A DNA stretch of 64,000 nucleotides from Niveispirillum sp048066115 (GTDB taxonomy: Bacteria; Pseudomonadota; Alphaproteobacteria; Azospirillales; Azospirillaceae): assembly GCF_048066115.1 (NCBI RefSeq), contig NZ_JBLTYX010000001.1:1054001-1118000 (forward strand), given 5' to 3'. Below are positions 32,345 to 40,615 of the stretch, one piece after another; the first letter of the stretch is position 1; every line of letters starts with the position of its first letter. Made by a program: the position numbers and the translations under genes. The notes below the pieces were generated by a model. That model was not told where the DNA came from. It did not search any database and saw only the letters and a list, made by a program, of their open reading frames with translations.

Positions 32345-33400
32345 TCAAGCGATGCCCATGACGCGGGCATTCAGTGCCCGGTCGGCACCGGCCGCGGCGA
32401 AATCGTCGAATGCATGCTCCGTGACGCGGATGATATGCCGGTCGATGAAGGGCGCGCCCTCGGCCGCCCCCTGCTCCGGGTGCTTCAGCGCGCATTCCCA
32501 TTCCAGCACGGCCCAGCCGGGAAAATCATACTGTGCCAGACGGGAGAAGATGCCCGCGAAATCGACCTGCCCGTCGCCCGGCGACCGGAACCGTCCGGGC
32601 CGGTCGGCCCAGGATTGATAGCCGCCATAGATGCCCGACCGACCGGTCGGTCGGAATTCGGCATCCTTGACATGAAAGCAGCGCACCCGCTCGCGATAGA
32701 TGTCCAGGAAGGCCAGATAATCCAGCTGCTGGAGCACAAAGTGACTGGGATCATAGAGGATATTGGCGCGGGCATGGCCCCCCACCTCCTCCAGGAACCG
32801 CTCGAACGTGACGCCGTCATGCAAATCCTCGCCGGGATGGATCTCGTAGGCGAGGTCGACGCCGTGGCTGTCGAACGCATCCAGGATCGGCCGCCAGCGG
32901 CGCCCCAGTTCCGCGAACGCATCCTCCACCAGCCCGGCCGGACGTTGCGGCCAGGGATAGAGATAGGGCCAGGCCAGCGCACCGGAGAAGGTGGCATGTG
33001 CCTCAAGCCCCAGATTGCGGCTGGCGCGGGCGGCCAGATGCATCTGGCCCACGGCCCATTCCTGCCGCGCCTTGGGGTTGCCGCGCACGGACGGTGCCGC
33101 GAACGCGTCGAACTGCGCGTCATAGGCCGGATGCACGGCCACCAGCTGGCCTTGCAGATGCGTGGAAAGCTCGGTCAGCGCCAGCCCATGGCGGGCCAGG
33201 GTGCCCAGCACCTCGTCACAATAATCCCGGCTGTGCGCCGCCTTTTCCAGGTCGAACAGGCGGGCATCCCAGCTGGGGATCTGCACCCCCTTGTAACCCA
33301 GTGACGCGGCCCAGCCGGCGATGGCGTCCAGGGTATTGAACGGCGCCTTGTCACCCGCGAACTGCGCCAGGAAGATGGCGGGTCCCTTGATCGTGCGCAT
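32345..33400 (-). CDS. Sugar phosphate isomerase/epimerase-like TIM barrel
   Basis: This 351-residue AP-endonuclease-2/xylose-isomerase-like TIM barrel has metal-site segments: E in LAYEIHPGEDLHD, D in NILYDPSHFVLQQLD, H in RCFHVKDAEF, and E in WAVLEWECALKHPEQG. Relatives epimerise, isomerise or hydrate keto-sugars. ATG 33400 with GAGG upstream is chosen; TTG 33409 would overlap the Gfo/Idh stop. It is coupled with the Gfo/Idh gene, a pair common in 3-keto-glycoside metabolism. It likely works on the 3-keto sugar released from the glycoside. Exact reaction unknown. Confidence 0.86.
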   Translation of the reverse strand: MRTIKGPAIFLAQFAGDKAPFNTLDAIAGWAASLGYKGVQIPSWDARLFDLEKAAHSRDYCDEVLGTLARHGLALTELSTHLQGQLVAVHPAYDAQFDAFAAPSVRGNPKARQEWAVGQMHLAARASRNLGLEAHATFSGALAWPYLYPWPQRPAGLVEDAFAELGRRWRPILDAFDSHGVDLAYEIHPGEDLHDGVTFERFLEEVGGHARANILYDPSHFVLQQLDYLAFLDIYRERVRCFHVKDAEFRPTGRSGIYGGYQSWADRPGRFRSPGDGQVDFAGIFSRLAQYDFPGWAVLEWECALKHPEQGAAEGAPFIDRHIIRVTEHAFDDFAAAGADRALNARVMGIA

Positions 33401-33405
33401 GTCTG

Positions 33406-34521
33406 TCAAACCTCGAATTCGACCCAGCCGGCACCGGCGCGGCTGGCGGTGACGGCCAGATGGATGAAGGCCATGCCGCGCAACCCGTCATCGATGCCGG
33501 GCAGCAGCCCGTCCCCCTGCCCGCGCAGTTGCCGGGCGAAGTCGCGGTAAAGATTGGCGAAGGCCTCCAGATAGCCCTCCGGATGCCCACCCGGCAGGCG
33601 GGTGGCCCAGCGCGCATCGGGGCCCAACGCGGCATCGGCGGCCTGGATGATCTCCGTCCTTCCGTCGCCATGGCGCCAGGTCAGGATGTTGGGCTGTTCC
33701 TGGCACCAGTCCAGGCCAGCCTTGTCGCCATAGACGCGCAGGCGCAGCCCGTTGCGCTCCCCCACCATGATCTGCGAGGCCAGCAGCACGCCGCGGGCGC
33801 CGTTGTTGAAGCGCAGCAGCACCTGGCAATCATCATCCAGCGCCCGTCCCGGCACGACGGCCGCCAGATCGGCCAGCAACTGCGTCACGCGCAGCCCGGT
33901 CACGAATTCCGCTAGGTGAAAGGCGTGTACGCCGATATCGGCGATGGCCCCGCCTTCCCCCGCCTGGGCCGGATCGACGCGCCAGAGCGCCTGCTTGCCG
34001 TCCGCCGCACCGGCCAGCCAGCCTTGCGGATATTCGACCACCAGCTTGCGCACCCCACCCAGGGCACCCGCCGCCACCCGGGCGCGGGCCTCGCGCACCA
34101 GCGGATAGCCGGAATAGGTGTAGGTCAGGCCATAGGGCCGGCCGGTGCGGGCGATGATGGCGGCCAGTTCCTTCGCCTCGGCCAGCGTTGCCGTCGCGGG
34201 CTTGTCGCTCATCACCGCGATGCCGGCGCGGAGCGCCATGCGCGCCGCGGTGAAATGGTGGTGGTTGGGAGAGGCGATGGTGACGAAATCGATCCCGTCG
34301 TCGCGCCCCGCCTCCGTGGCCAGCATCGTTGCGACATCGGGATAGGCCCGCCTCGGATCGATGCGATAGGCCTCCCCCGCCTGCCGCGACCGGGCGGGAT
34401 CGCTGCTGAAGGCGCCGGCGACCAGTTCGATCTCCCGGTCCAGTTCGGCGGCAAGGCGGTGAACCGGGCCGATGAACGCCCCCGGTCCGCCGCCGATCAA
34501 TCCCATGCGTAGCCGCCGCAT
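33406..34521 (-). CDS. Gfo/Idh/MocA-family sugar oxidoreductase
   Basis: This is a 371-residue NAD(P)-dependent oxidoreductase: Rossmann start MGLIGGGPGAFIGPVHRLAAE, the cofactor-side SDKPATATLAEAKEL (the EKP-like motif with D for E), and GGAIADIGVHAFHLAEFV with the catalytic Asp/His pair. It acts on sugar or inositol hydroxyls. ATG 34521 fits the family start. The ribosome-binding region is an unusual 11-G run followed by GGAAGG. It is first in the leftward operon. In known C-glycoside systems a Gfo/Idh enzyme interconverts the sugar and 3-keto-sugar, so this is a fitting partner for the deglycosidase next door. Confidence 0.9.
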   Translation of the reverse strand: MRRLRMGLIGGGPGAFIGPVHRLAAELDREIELVAGAFSSDPARSRQAGEAYRIDPRRAYPDVATMLATEAGRDDGIDFVTIASPNHHHFTAARMALRAGIAVMSDKPATATLAEAKELAAIIARTGRPYGLTYTYSGYPLVREARARVAAGALGGVRKLVVEYPQGWLAGAADGKQALWRVDPAQAGEGGAIADIGVHAFHLAEFVTGLRVTQLLADLAAVVPGRALDDDCQVLLRFNNGARGVLLASQIMVGERNGLRLRVYGDKAGLDWCQEQPNILTWRHGDGRTEIIQAADAALGPDARWATRLPGGHPEGYLEAFANLYRDFARQLRGQGDGLLPGIDDGLRGMAFIHLAVTASRAGAGWVEFEV

Positions 34522-35112
34522 CCTTCCCCCCCCCCCGTTTTGCTTTTTGATTGATGGCCGAACGTTCCCGGCCGCACGGACGACGAGCGGGGTTCGGTCT
34601 CGCGGGCAGCTCCGCGGCGCATCTCGAGCTTGATAAGCGGCAAGGGCCGCCCCGGCGGTGGGGCGAGGTCCCGGCGCCAGCGGCGCATGCCTGATAACGG
34701 TGATACAAGCGATCAAACTGGAATGCAAGCATTCTAGATTCTGGCAATTTCATCGATATCCTCTGCGTGATCCGTCGGATTTCGGCCCCTGGACATGGGA
34801 AATTGTTGCGATCGCGCCCAAAATCCATCCCGGATCGCGCACCTTGCATGTCAGATGAAAGCCTGATATTCCTGGAGAAGCCAAATCATGGCCGCGCGGG
34901 GACGGGAATGTCCCAGACCGCGACCATGCCGGGACGCCGCAGTGCCCCGGACCGGGAATGGCACATGTTCGTCATCCATGTGCCGAATGCCGCCCGCCTG
35001 ACGGCCGCGGTCCCGCAAGGCCCCATCCGACGTCCCGGCGTGATCCGGAGACGATGACGCCCTTTCCCTGTCCAAAGCGTACCGGAGAACAAGAAATGCC
35101 GAGGAGACGCCC
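34522..35112. promoter_or_regulatory. 591-base divergent control region of the C-glycoside locus
   Basis: No gene is supported here. It holds the poly-C tract 34526-34536 (poly-G on the leftward mRNA), the perfect palindrome GAATGCAAGCATTC (34721-34734) followed by TCTAGATTC, and an AT-richer stretch around 34735-34815 that likely contains the leftward promoter. The GGAGA ribosome-binding site of the deglycosidase beta gene ends the region. The short frames in 34850-35060 look like chance. Confidence 0.6.
34721..34734. promoter_or_regulatory. GAATGCAAGCATTC operator candidate
   Basis: A perfect inverted repeat (GAATGC, AA, GCATTC) shares the ATGCAAGCAT core with the palindrome at 18263-18296. 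It may be bound by the same or a related GntR-type regulator. No regulator gene lies inside the C-glycoside locus itself. Confidence 0.45.
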
Positions 35113-35580
35113 ATGAGCGCCGAGCTGCAGCGCACCAACAGGAACCAGGCCGACCGGGCCAAGCAGGGGATCGTTGTCTTTTCCCGCGTCGCCCAGCGCG
35201 ACCTGTTCGCCTCTCCCCTGATCGAGCGGACGGACACCGGCTGGCGCCTGCAAATCCGCAACCCCTGGTACACGGGCACCTACCTGTCCACCGTGTCCTT
35301 CATCCAGATCAGTGTGAACGGCCACGTGGTGCCGGAGGCGGACACCTTCATCGCGCTGCGCGGGCAGCGGATCCCCGCCGCCTATGCCAAGAACCTGCAC
35401 GAGATCTGGTGGGGCATGGGCGAGGTGGCGGAACTGTTCCTCACCGACCCCGCACTGGCCGATATCCTGACCGCGACGAACCAGGTCGGTGTCGACATCG
35501 ATATGCGCACCACCTTCAGCTACGGCTTCCCGAACGACACGCTGCCCTACCGGCTGACCGGCGAACTGGAGATGCGTTGA
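35113..35580 (+). CDS. C-glycoside deglycosidase beta subunit (DUF6379-like)
   Basis: This 155-residue all-beta protein reads KQGIVVFSRVAQRDLFASPLIERTDTGWRLQIRNPWYTGTYLSTVSFIQISVNGHVV, then FIALRGQRIPAAYAKNLHEIWWGMGEVAELFL. This pattern is that of the small beta subunit of bacterial C-glycoside deglycosidases. In that family it pairs with a TIM-barrel alpha subunit and shapes the substrate pocket. GGAGA stands 5 bases before the ATG. The alpha-like subunit gene starts one base after its stop. Activity is predicted from the pairing and neighbours; no substrate can be named from sequence. Confidence 0.75.
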   Translation: MSAELQRTNRNQADRAKQGIVVFSRVAQRDLFASPLIERTDTGWRLQIRNPWYTGTYLSTVSFIQISVNGHVVPEADTFIALRGQRIPAAYAKNLHEIWWGMGEVAELFLTDPALADILTATNQVGVDIDMRTTFSYGFPNDTLPYRLTGELEMR

Positions 35581-35581
35581 C

Positions 35582-36379
35582 ATGAAACTCGGCCTCAGCC
35601 TCTACACCTTCGGCGCCGACATCCATGCTGGCAAGATGAACGTCCATGATGCCATCCGCAAAGCCGCCGAGATCGGCTGCGACGGCGTCGAGATCATCGC
35701 GGAGCAGCATATTCCCGGCTGGCCCAACCCCAACCTGGATGATCTGACCGCCATCCGGGAACTGGTGGCCTCGCTGGACATGGAGATCTTCTGTTTCAGC
35801 TGCTATTTCGGCAAGAATATCCGCAGCGACCGCCCCCAGACCCGGGACGAGCTGATCCACAATGCCAAGCGGGTCATCGCCCTGACCGCGCATCTGGGCG
35901 CCAGGATCATGCGCCCGGCCTTCAACGCGGAGCCGGTGGGCGAACTGGTCGACTTCGTCAACGCCGTCCTGCCCACGCTGGAGAAATATGGCGTGATCTG
36001 GGGCGTGGAACTGCACGCCCCGCATCCGCCCTCCTATTACCAGGAGGCGCTGGAAGCGGTGGATTCACCCTGGTTCCGGCTGGTCCCCGACTTCTCCTGC
36101 TGGCAGGGGCCCAACGCACCGGGGCAGATCCAGACCAACCCGCTTTCCACCTTCGAACCGTTGCTGAAATACACGGTCCATTGCCACGCCAAGGCGCATA
36201 TGTTCGACGCCGATGGCGAGGAACCCAACACGCCCTACAAGGAGTTGCTGGACATGCTGGCCAAGCATGGCTTCAAGGGCTCCATCGCCGGGGAGTATGA
36301 GGGCTGGTTCATCAACTACCTGCCGTCCGAACAGCCGGCCCGCACCCTTTTCAACCTGCTGGAACGGTACGGGCGGTAG
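35582..36379 (+). CDS. C-glycoside deglycosidase alpha subunit, TIM-barrel
   Basis: This 265-residue barrel keeps the four metal ligands expected for a Mn2+/divalent site: E143 (WGVELHAPH), D170 (LVPDFSCW), H200/H202/H206 cluster (TVHCHAKAHM) and E238/E240 (GEYEGWF). It resembles sugar isomerases, but its tight pairing with the beta subunit makes it the catalytic alpha subunit of a C-glycoside deglycosidase. Such enzymes break the C-C bond between a 3-keto-sugar and an aromatic aglycone by acid/base elimination. It lies in the cytoplasm. A GPH/MFS transporter follows within 60 bases. Confidence 0.78.
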   Translation: MKLGLSLYTFGADIHAGKMNVHDAIRKAAEIGCDGVEIIAEQHIPGWPNPNLDDLTAIRELVASLDMEIFCFSCYFGKNIRSDRPQTRDELIHNAKRVIALTAHLGARIMRPAFNAEPVGELVDFVNAVLPTLEKYGVIWGVELHAPHPPSYYQEALEAVDSPWFRLVPDFSCWQGPNAPGQIQTNPLSTFEPLLKYTVHCHAKAHMFDADGEEPNTPYKELLDMLAKHGFKGSIAGEYEGWFINYLPSEQPARTLFNLLERYGR

Positions 36380-36436
36380 GGGACAACCTGCCACCGCCTC
36401 CCGCCTGATATCCATGGTCGCGCATAAGGAGCGCCA

Positions 36437-37717
36437 ATGTCCGTTGCTCGTCAAGAGACCGCCACCGGTACCGGTGGGTCCATCCCCGGGACGGCGGCAC
36501 CCAGCCTGCGCGAATTGCGGCTGGTCGGGTTGCTCGTCACGCTGGGGCTCGCCGCGGTCACGCTGTTCCTGTTCTGGACGGCCCTGCAATCGGTCTTCCT
36601 GGCCCTGCAGGTCCAGAAGATCGACCCTGGCGGGGCAGCGGGCGGGCTGGCCTTCGTCATCGGCATCGGGGCGATCGGGGCGCTGTTCACCGCCCCGGTC
36701 GCCGGCGCGCTCAGCGACCGGACCCGCAGCAGGATCGGCGGGCGGGGGCCTTGGATGCTGGCCGGTGCGGGGGCGACCATCGTCCTGGCCCTGCTACTGG
36801 CCCATGCCGACAGCATCACGGAACTGGCCATCTATTGGCTGCTGATCCAGGTCAGCACCAACCTGGTGTTCACCCCGATCACCGTCTATATCCCGGAACG
36901 GGTGCCCGTGGCGCGCCGGGGGATATTCTCCGCCGCCATCGGGCTTTCCCATCTTACCGGCGTGCTGTTCGGGCAGGTATTCGGTGCCGCCTTCGCCCAG
37001 GAAATGGTCCTGGGCTATGCCGTGATCAGCACCCTGCTGCTGGCGGCCATCATCACTTTCGTGGCGGTGAACCGCCGATCCAATATCGGGGAGCCGAAGA
37101 CACCGTTCAGCCTGTCCAGGCTGCTGTCCACCTTCTGGGTGAATCCGGTGAAGTATCCGGCCTTCGGCTGGACCTTCCTGGGCCGCTTCCTGATGCTGAC
37201 CGGCTTCTTCCCACTGAAGGTGTATCTGCTTTACATCCTGCAGGACTATGTCGGGCTGGGTGCGGACGCGGTGAAGAACGTGCCGGCCATGGGCCTGGCC
37301 GGCATGGCCGGTGCCGCCATCGGCACGCCGCTGGCGGGATGGCTCAGCGACCGGCTGGGCGTCACGCGGCCGCTGATCTATGTCTGCGCCGCATTGATGG
37401 TGGGTGCCATCCTGATACCGTTGGCCTTCCCCACCTTCACGGGCATGGTCGTCTATTCCTTCCTGATCGGCGCCGGCTTCGGCGGCTTCGGGTCGGTGGA
37501 TTATGTGCTGATCACCAAGGTCCTGCCGTCGCAGGATGATGCCGGCAAGGATCTGGGCATCATCAACATGACCACCACCCTGTCGCAGACATTGGGCGTG
37601 GGCCTGGCCGGTGCCATGGTCAGCGTGGTGGGAACCTATGGCGTGCTGTTCCCCATGGGGATCGGGTTCATCGTGCTGGGCACGCTCTGCGTCGCCTTCA
37701 TCAAGGGCGTGCGGTAG
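36437..37717 (+). CDS. MFS/GPH-type sugar or glycoside transporter
   Basis: This is a 426-residue inner-membrane protein with about 12 helices. The loop ALSDRTRSRIGGRGPWMLAGA is the cation-symporter signature of glycoside-pentoside-hexuronide transporters, and WLSDRLGVTRPLIY is the matching loop in the second half. The N-terminal ~30 residues are soluble. It is third in the operon after the two deglycosidase subunits and would bring the glycoside across the inner membrane, probably with H+ or Na+. It abuts (6 bases) the convergent AraC gene. Confidence 0.88.
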   Translation: MSVARQETATGTGGSIPGTAAPSLRELRLVGLLVTLGLAAVTLFLFWTALQSVFLALQVQKIDPGGAAGGLAFVIGIGAIGALFTAPVAGALSDRTRSRIGGRGPWMLAGAGATIVLALLLAHADSITELAIYWLLIQVSTNLVFTPITVYIPERVPVARRGIFSAAIGLSHLTGVLFGQVFGAAFAQEMVLGYAVISTLLLAAIITFVAVNRRSNIGEPKTPFSLSRLLSTFWVNPVKYPAFGWTFLGRFLMLTGFFPLKVYLLYILQDYVGLGADAVKNVPAMGLAGMAGAAIGTPLAGWLSDRLGVTRPLIYVCAALMVGAILIPLAFPTFTGMVVYSFLIGAGFGGFGSVDYVLITKVLPSQDDAGKDLGIINMTTTLSQTLGVGLAGAMVSVVGTYGVLFPMGIGFIVLGTLCVAFIKGVR

Positions 37718-37723
37718 CGATCT

Positions 37724-38611
37724 TTACGGTGCGACCAGCCGTTCCGCATCACGCGACGGCGGCGCACCGAAGGCGCGGCTATACTCGCGGCTGAATTGCG
37801 AGGGGCTTTCATAGCCAACCGAATAGGCGGCGTTGCCCGCCTCCATCCCCGATGCCAGCAGCCGGCGCGCCATGTGCAGCCGCATGGTCTTCTGGTATTG
37901 CAGCGGGCTCATCGCCGTCGCCGCCCGGAAATGCCGGTGAAAGGACGCCACGCTCATCCCCGCGATCCCGGCCAGCATCGACGTGGGTAGCGGTTCCTCG
38001 AAATGGCTGCCGATCCACTCGATGGCGTGGCGGATGCGTGCCAGACGGCTGTCCGCCTGCGCGATCTGGCAGAGATGGCCACCCGAGGGCCCGCGCAGCA
38101 GGCGATAAAGTATCTCCCGCTCGCGGGCGGCGGCCAGTGCCGGAACATCCTCCGGCTGGTCCATCAGCGCCAGCAACCGGCCCCAGGCCTCCAGCAGATC
38201 AACCGTCACCGGACCGGTCCCGAAGCAGGGCTGATCGGCCATCACCGGTTCCTGCCCGATCAGCCCCGGCGGCAGGCTGGCGATCAGGTCGGCCAGGATC
38301 GACCGGTCCAGCGTGAGGCCGACCGCGACATAGGGCCTGTCCGGGCTGGCTTCCAGTATCTGCCCCATCGCCGGCAGGTCCAGCGAGGCCACGAAATAGC
38401 GGGCGCTGTCATATTCCAGCGTCGTCTCCCCCACCGTCACCCGCTTGCACCCCTGCAGGATCAAACAGGTGACGGGGGTGAAGATGGTGGCCACACCGCT
38501 GCCGGGCCGGGTCAGCACGCTCAGGCTCAAGCGGGCGATCGGGGTTTGCGTGGCGGGCGCGCCGGCATGCCGCAACACCCGGCGCCGCATCGTCTCCATC
38601 ATGTCCTGCAT
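37724..38611 (-). CDS. AraC-family regulator
   Basis: This 295-residue regulator has an AraC_N cupin-like domain (LSLSVLTRPGSGVATIFTPVTCLILQGCKRVTVGETTLEYDSARYFVASLDLPAMG) and a C-terminal double helix-turn-helix (LAGIAGMSVASFHRHFRAATAMSPLQYQKTMRLHMARRLL, GYESPSQFSREYSRAFG). The frame is open far upstream. ATG 38611 is chosen from the usual family length; ATGs 38602/38599 are near. It is divergent from the SDR at 38754, a common AraC/oxidoreductase pair in which the regulator activates the reductase gene. Confidence 0.9.
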   Translation of the reverse strand: MQDMMETMRRRVLRHAGAPATQTPIARLSLSVLTRPGSGVATIFTPVTCLILQGCKRVTVGETTLEYDSARYFVASLDLPAMGQILEASPDRPYVAVGLTLDRSILADLIASLPPGLIGQEPVMADQPCFGTGPVTVDLLEAWGRLLALMDQPEDVPALAAAREREILYRLLRGPSGGHLCQIAQADSRLARIRHAIEWIGSHFEEPLPTSMLAGIAGMSVASFHRHFRAATAMSPLQYQKTMRLHMARRLLASGMEAGNAAYSVGYESPSQFSREYSRAFGAPPSRDAERLVAP

Positions 38612-38753
38612 CGGCGGTGTCCCCGCAGTCGGTCGGTCGGATTTGATCGGATTGGGCAAGCAATCGCTCCGATCCGGCAGTCCGGCGCGGCGTTGGTCCG
38701 ATATCATGCCCGGGACAGGATGACAGCATCCACTGACCGATGAGGAAACGTCA

Positions 38754-39719
38754 ATGACCCAATTCGATGTAACGACCACGACCGACGACGTGCTGGCCGG
38801 CCTGACACTTTCAGGCAAGCGCATCCTTGTCACCGGCACCTCCTCCGGCCTGGGCCTGGAGACGGCCCGCGCACTGGTGGCGCATGGGGCGGAAGTGGTG
38901 GGCGCGGTACGCGACCTTGCCCGGGCGGAGCAGGCGAGCGCTGACGTGCGGGCGGCGGCGGCCAAGGGTGGGGGCGGCTTCAGCCTGATCACGCTCGATC
39001 TCGCCTCGCTGGCCAGCGTGCGCGCCGCGGCCGACGCACTGGTCGCCGACGCAAGGCCGTTCGATGCCGTGATCGCCAATGCCGCCATCATGGCCGTCCC
39101 GTTCGCCAGGACGGTCGATGGGTTCGAGGCACAGTTCGCCACCAACCATCTGGGGCATTTCACCTTGATCAACCGCATCGCGCCACTGATCAGGGATGGC
39201 GGCCGGGTGGTGATCATGTCATCGGCGGCGCACCGGTTCTCCGATGTCGACCTTCAGGACCCGAATTTCGAGACCGCCGCCTATGATCCCTGGGTCGCCT
39301 ATGGGCGGTCGAAAACCGCCAACGCCCTGTTCGCGGTCGAACTCGACCGCCGCCTGAAGGATCGCGGCATCCGTGCCACCGCCGTGCATCCCGGCGGGGC
39401 CGATACCGGGCTGAAGCGCGATGTCTCCCAGGCCGACATGGACGCGCTGGTCGCCCGCATCAATGCCGTCGCCAAGGCCGAGACGGGCGCGCCCGCCTTC
39501 AAGCTGAAGACCATCCCGCAGGCCGCCGCGACATCGGTCTGGGCGGCGGTCGCCGCCGATGGCGCGGCGGTCGGCGGCCGTTACTGCGAGGATTGCAATG
39601 TCGCGGGGCTGGCCCATGGCGACACCATCCGCAAGGGCGTGCGCGAATATGCGGTCGATGCCGACACCGCCAGGGCGCTGTGGGAGAAGAGCGAGGAGCT
39701 TATCAACGAACGGTTCTGA
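38754..39719 (+). CDS. SDR-family oxidoreductase
   Basis: This 321-residue short-chain dehydrogenase/reductase has cofactor loop ILVTGTSSGLGLETARAL, ANAAIMAVPF (NNAG equivalent), the serine of VIMSSAAHRFS and the catalytic YGRSKTANALF (Y-x3-K). It is like the retinol-dehydrogenase/WW-oxidoreductase group. Its broad substrate range is typical of the family. AraC partner upstream suggests induction by a toxic aldehyde or ketone. It ends 10 bases before a convergent hydrolase. Confidence 0.9.
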   Translation: MTQFDVTTTTDDVLAGLTLSGKRILVTGTSSGLGLETARALVAHGAEVVGAVRDLARAEQASADVRAAAAKGGGGFSLITLDLASLASVRAAADALVADARPFDAVIANAAIMAVPFARTVDGFEAQFATNHLGHFTLINRIAPLIRDGGRVVIMSSAAHRFSDVDLQDPNFETAAYDPWVAYGRSKTANALFAVELDRRLKDRGIRATAVHPGGADTGLKRDVSQADMDALVARINAVAKAETGAPAFKLKTIPQAAATSVWAAVAADGAAVGGRYCEDCNVAGLAHGDTIRKGVREYAVDADTARALWEKSEELINERF

Positions 39720-39728
39720 CGGTGCCGG

Positions 39729-40502
39729 TCAGGCGGGGGCCAGGACGTGATCCCGGACCAGACCAGCGACATGACCAGCACCCTGCATCGAGATGCCGTG
39801 CCGCACCCCCGGCAGGATGGCAAGCCGCGCGCCGGGGATCGCCCCGGCCAGGGACCGGCTGACCTCCGGCGCGATGATCGGGTCGAATTCACCCTGCAGC
39901 ACCAGGGTCGGGGCACTGATATGCGACAGCCGGTCCCGCACGTCGTGCCCCTTCATCGCCGCCATGCGCCGGGTGCCCGCCTGCGGTGACCGTTCAACGA
40001 AACTGTCCTCCACCGCCTGCATCAGCGCCCGGTCATGGTCGATGGCGTCGGGTGTGAAGAAATGTTCCATCACGAAGCGGCGGACCGCCACCGCCCCCTG
40101 TTCCGCGACCGACGCCACGTCCGGCGCCTTGAACTGGTCGAAACAGGGGGCGGTGGCGCCCAGCGTCAGGGTCTTCACCCGGTGTGGATGCCGGATGGCC
40201 AGCGTCATCGCGACAGCACCGCCATAGGATGTACCGAAGACATGGGCCGCACCGCCACACAGCTGTGCGATCAGTTCGGCCGCGTCGTCGGCATGATCGG
40301 CCATAGCATAGGGGGCGTCGAACGGGCTGTCCGGCCCATCCCGCTGATCAGGGGCGATGGCACGGATACCGTCACCCAGATGCGGCCGGAAACAGTCGAA
40401 CTGCCGGCGGTCGGCATTGAGGCCGTGCAGCAATATCAGCGGTTCGCCCGCGCCGCTTTCGTCATAGCGCAGCGACAGACCATTCACATCGACCTGCGCC
40501 AT
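39729..40502 (-). CDS. Alpha/beta hydrolase
   Basis: This is a 257-residue hydrolase with an HG-type oxyanion loop (LILLHGLNADRRQF), nucleophile S92 in HVFGTSYGGAVAMTL, acid Asp in LVLQGEFDPIIAPE, and His in LPGVRHGISMQ. It resembles the enol-lactone hydrolase/esterase group. ATG 40502 follows AAGGGG at 8 bases; the frame further up is not homologous. It lies downstream of a LysR gene on the same strand, with a 113-base gap, so it could form a unit with it or have its own promoter. Substrate unknown. Confidence 0.85.
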   Translation of the reverse strand: MAQVDVNGLSLRYDESGAGEPLILLHGLNADRRQFDCFRPHLGDGIRAIAPDQRDGPDSPFDAPYAMADHADDAAELIAQLCGGAAHVFGTSYGGAVAMTLAIRHPHRVKTLTLGATAPCFDQFKAPDVASVAEQGAVAVRRFVMEHFFTPDAIDHDRALMQAVEDSFVERSPQAGTRRMAAMKGHDVRDRLSHISAPTLVLQGEFDPIIAPEVSRSLAGAIPGARLAILPGVRHGISMQGAGHVAGLVRDHVLAPA

Positions 40503-40615
40503 CGCACCGGCCCCTTCAATCGTTCCCGTTATCCGCGACCCTATCGCGTCCGATCGCCGACCGTCCAAAAGCTTCGGGCAATGCATGCCATGAGCGTCCG
40601 GCATTGCCGGCAGGC

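Noticed and set aside
34767..35057. 96-codon plus-strand frame in the C-glycoside control region
   Set aside because: It has no ribosome-binding site, no recognisable domain and biased composition, and it overlaps likely regulatory DNA.
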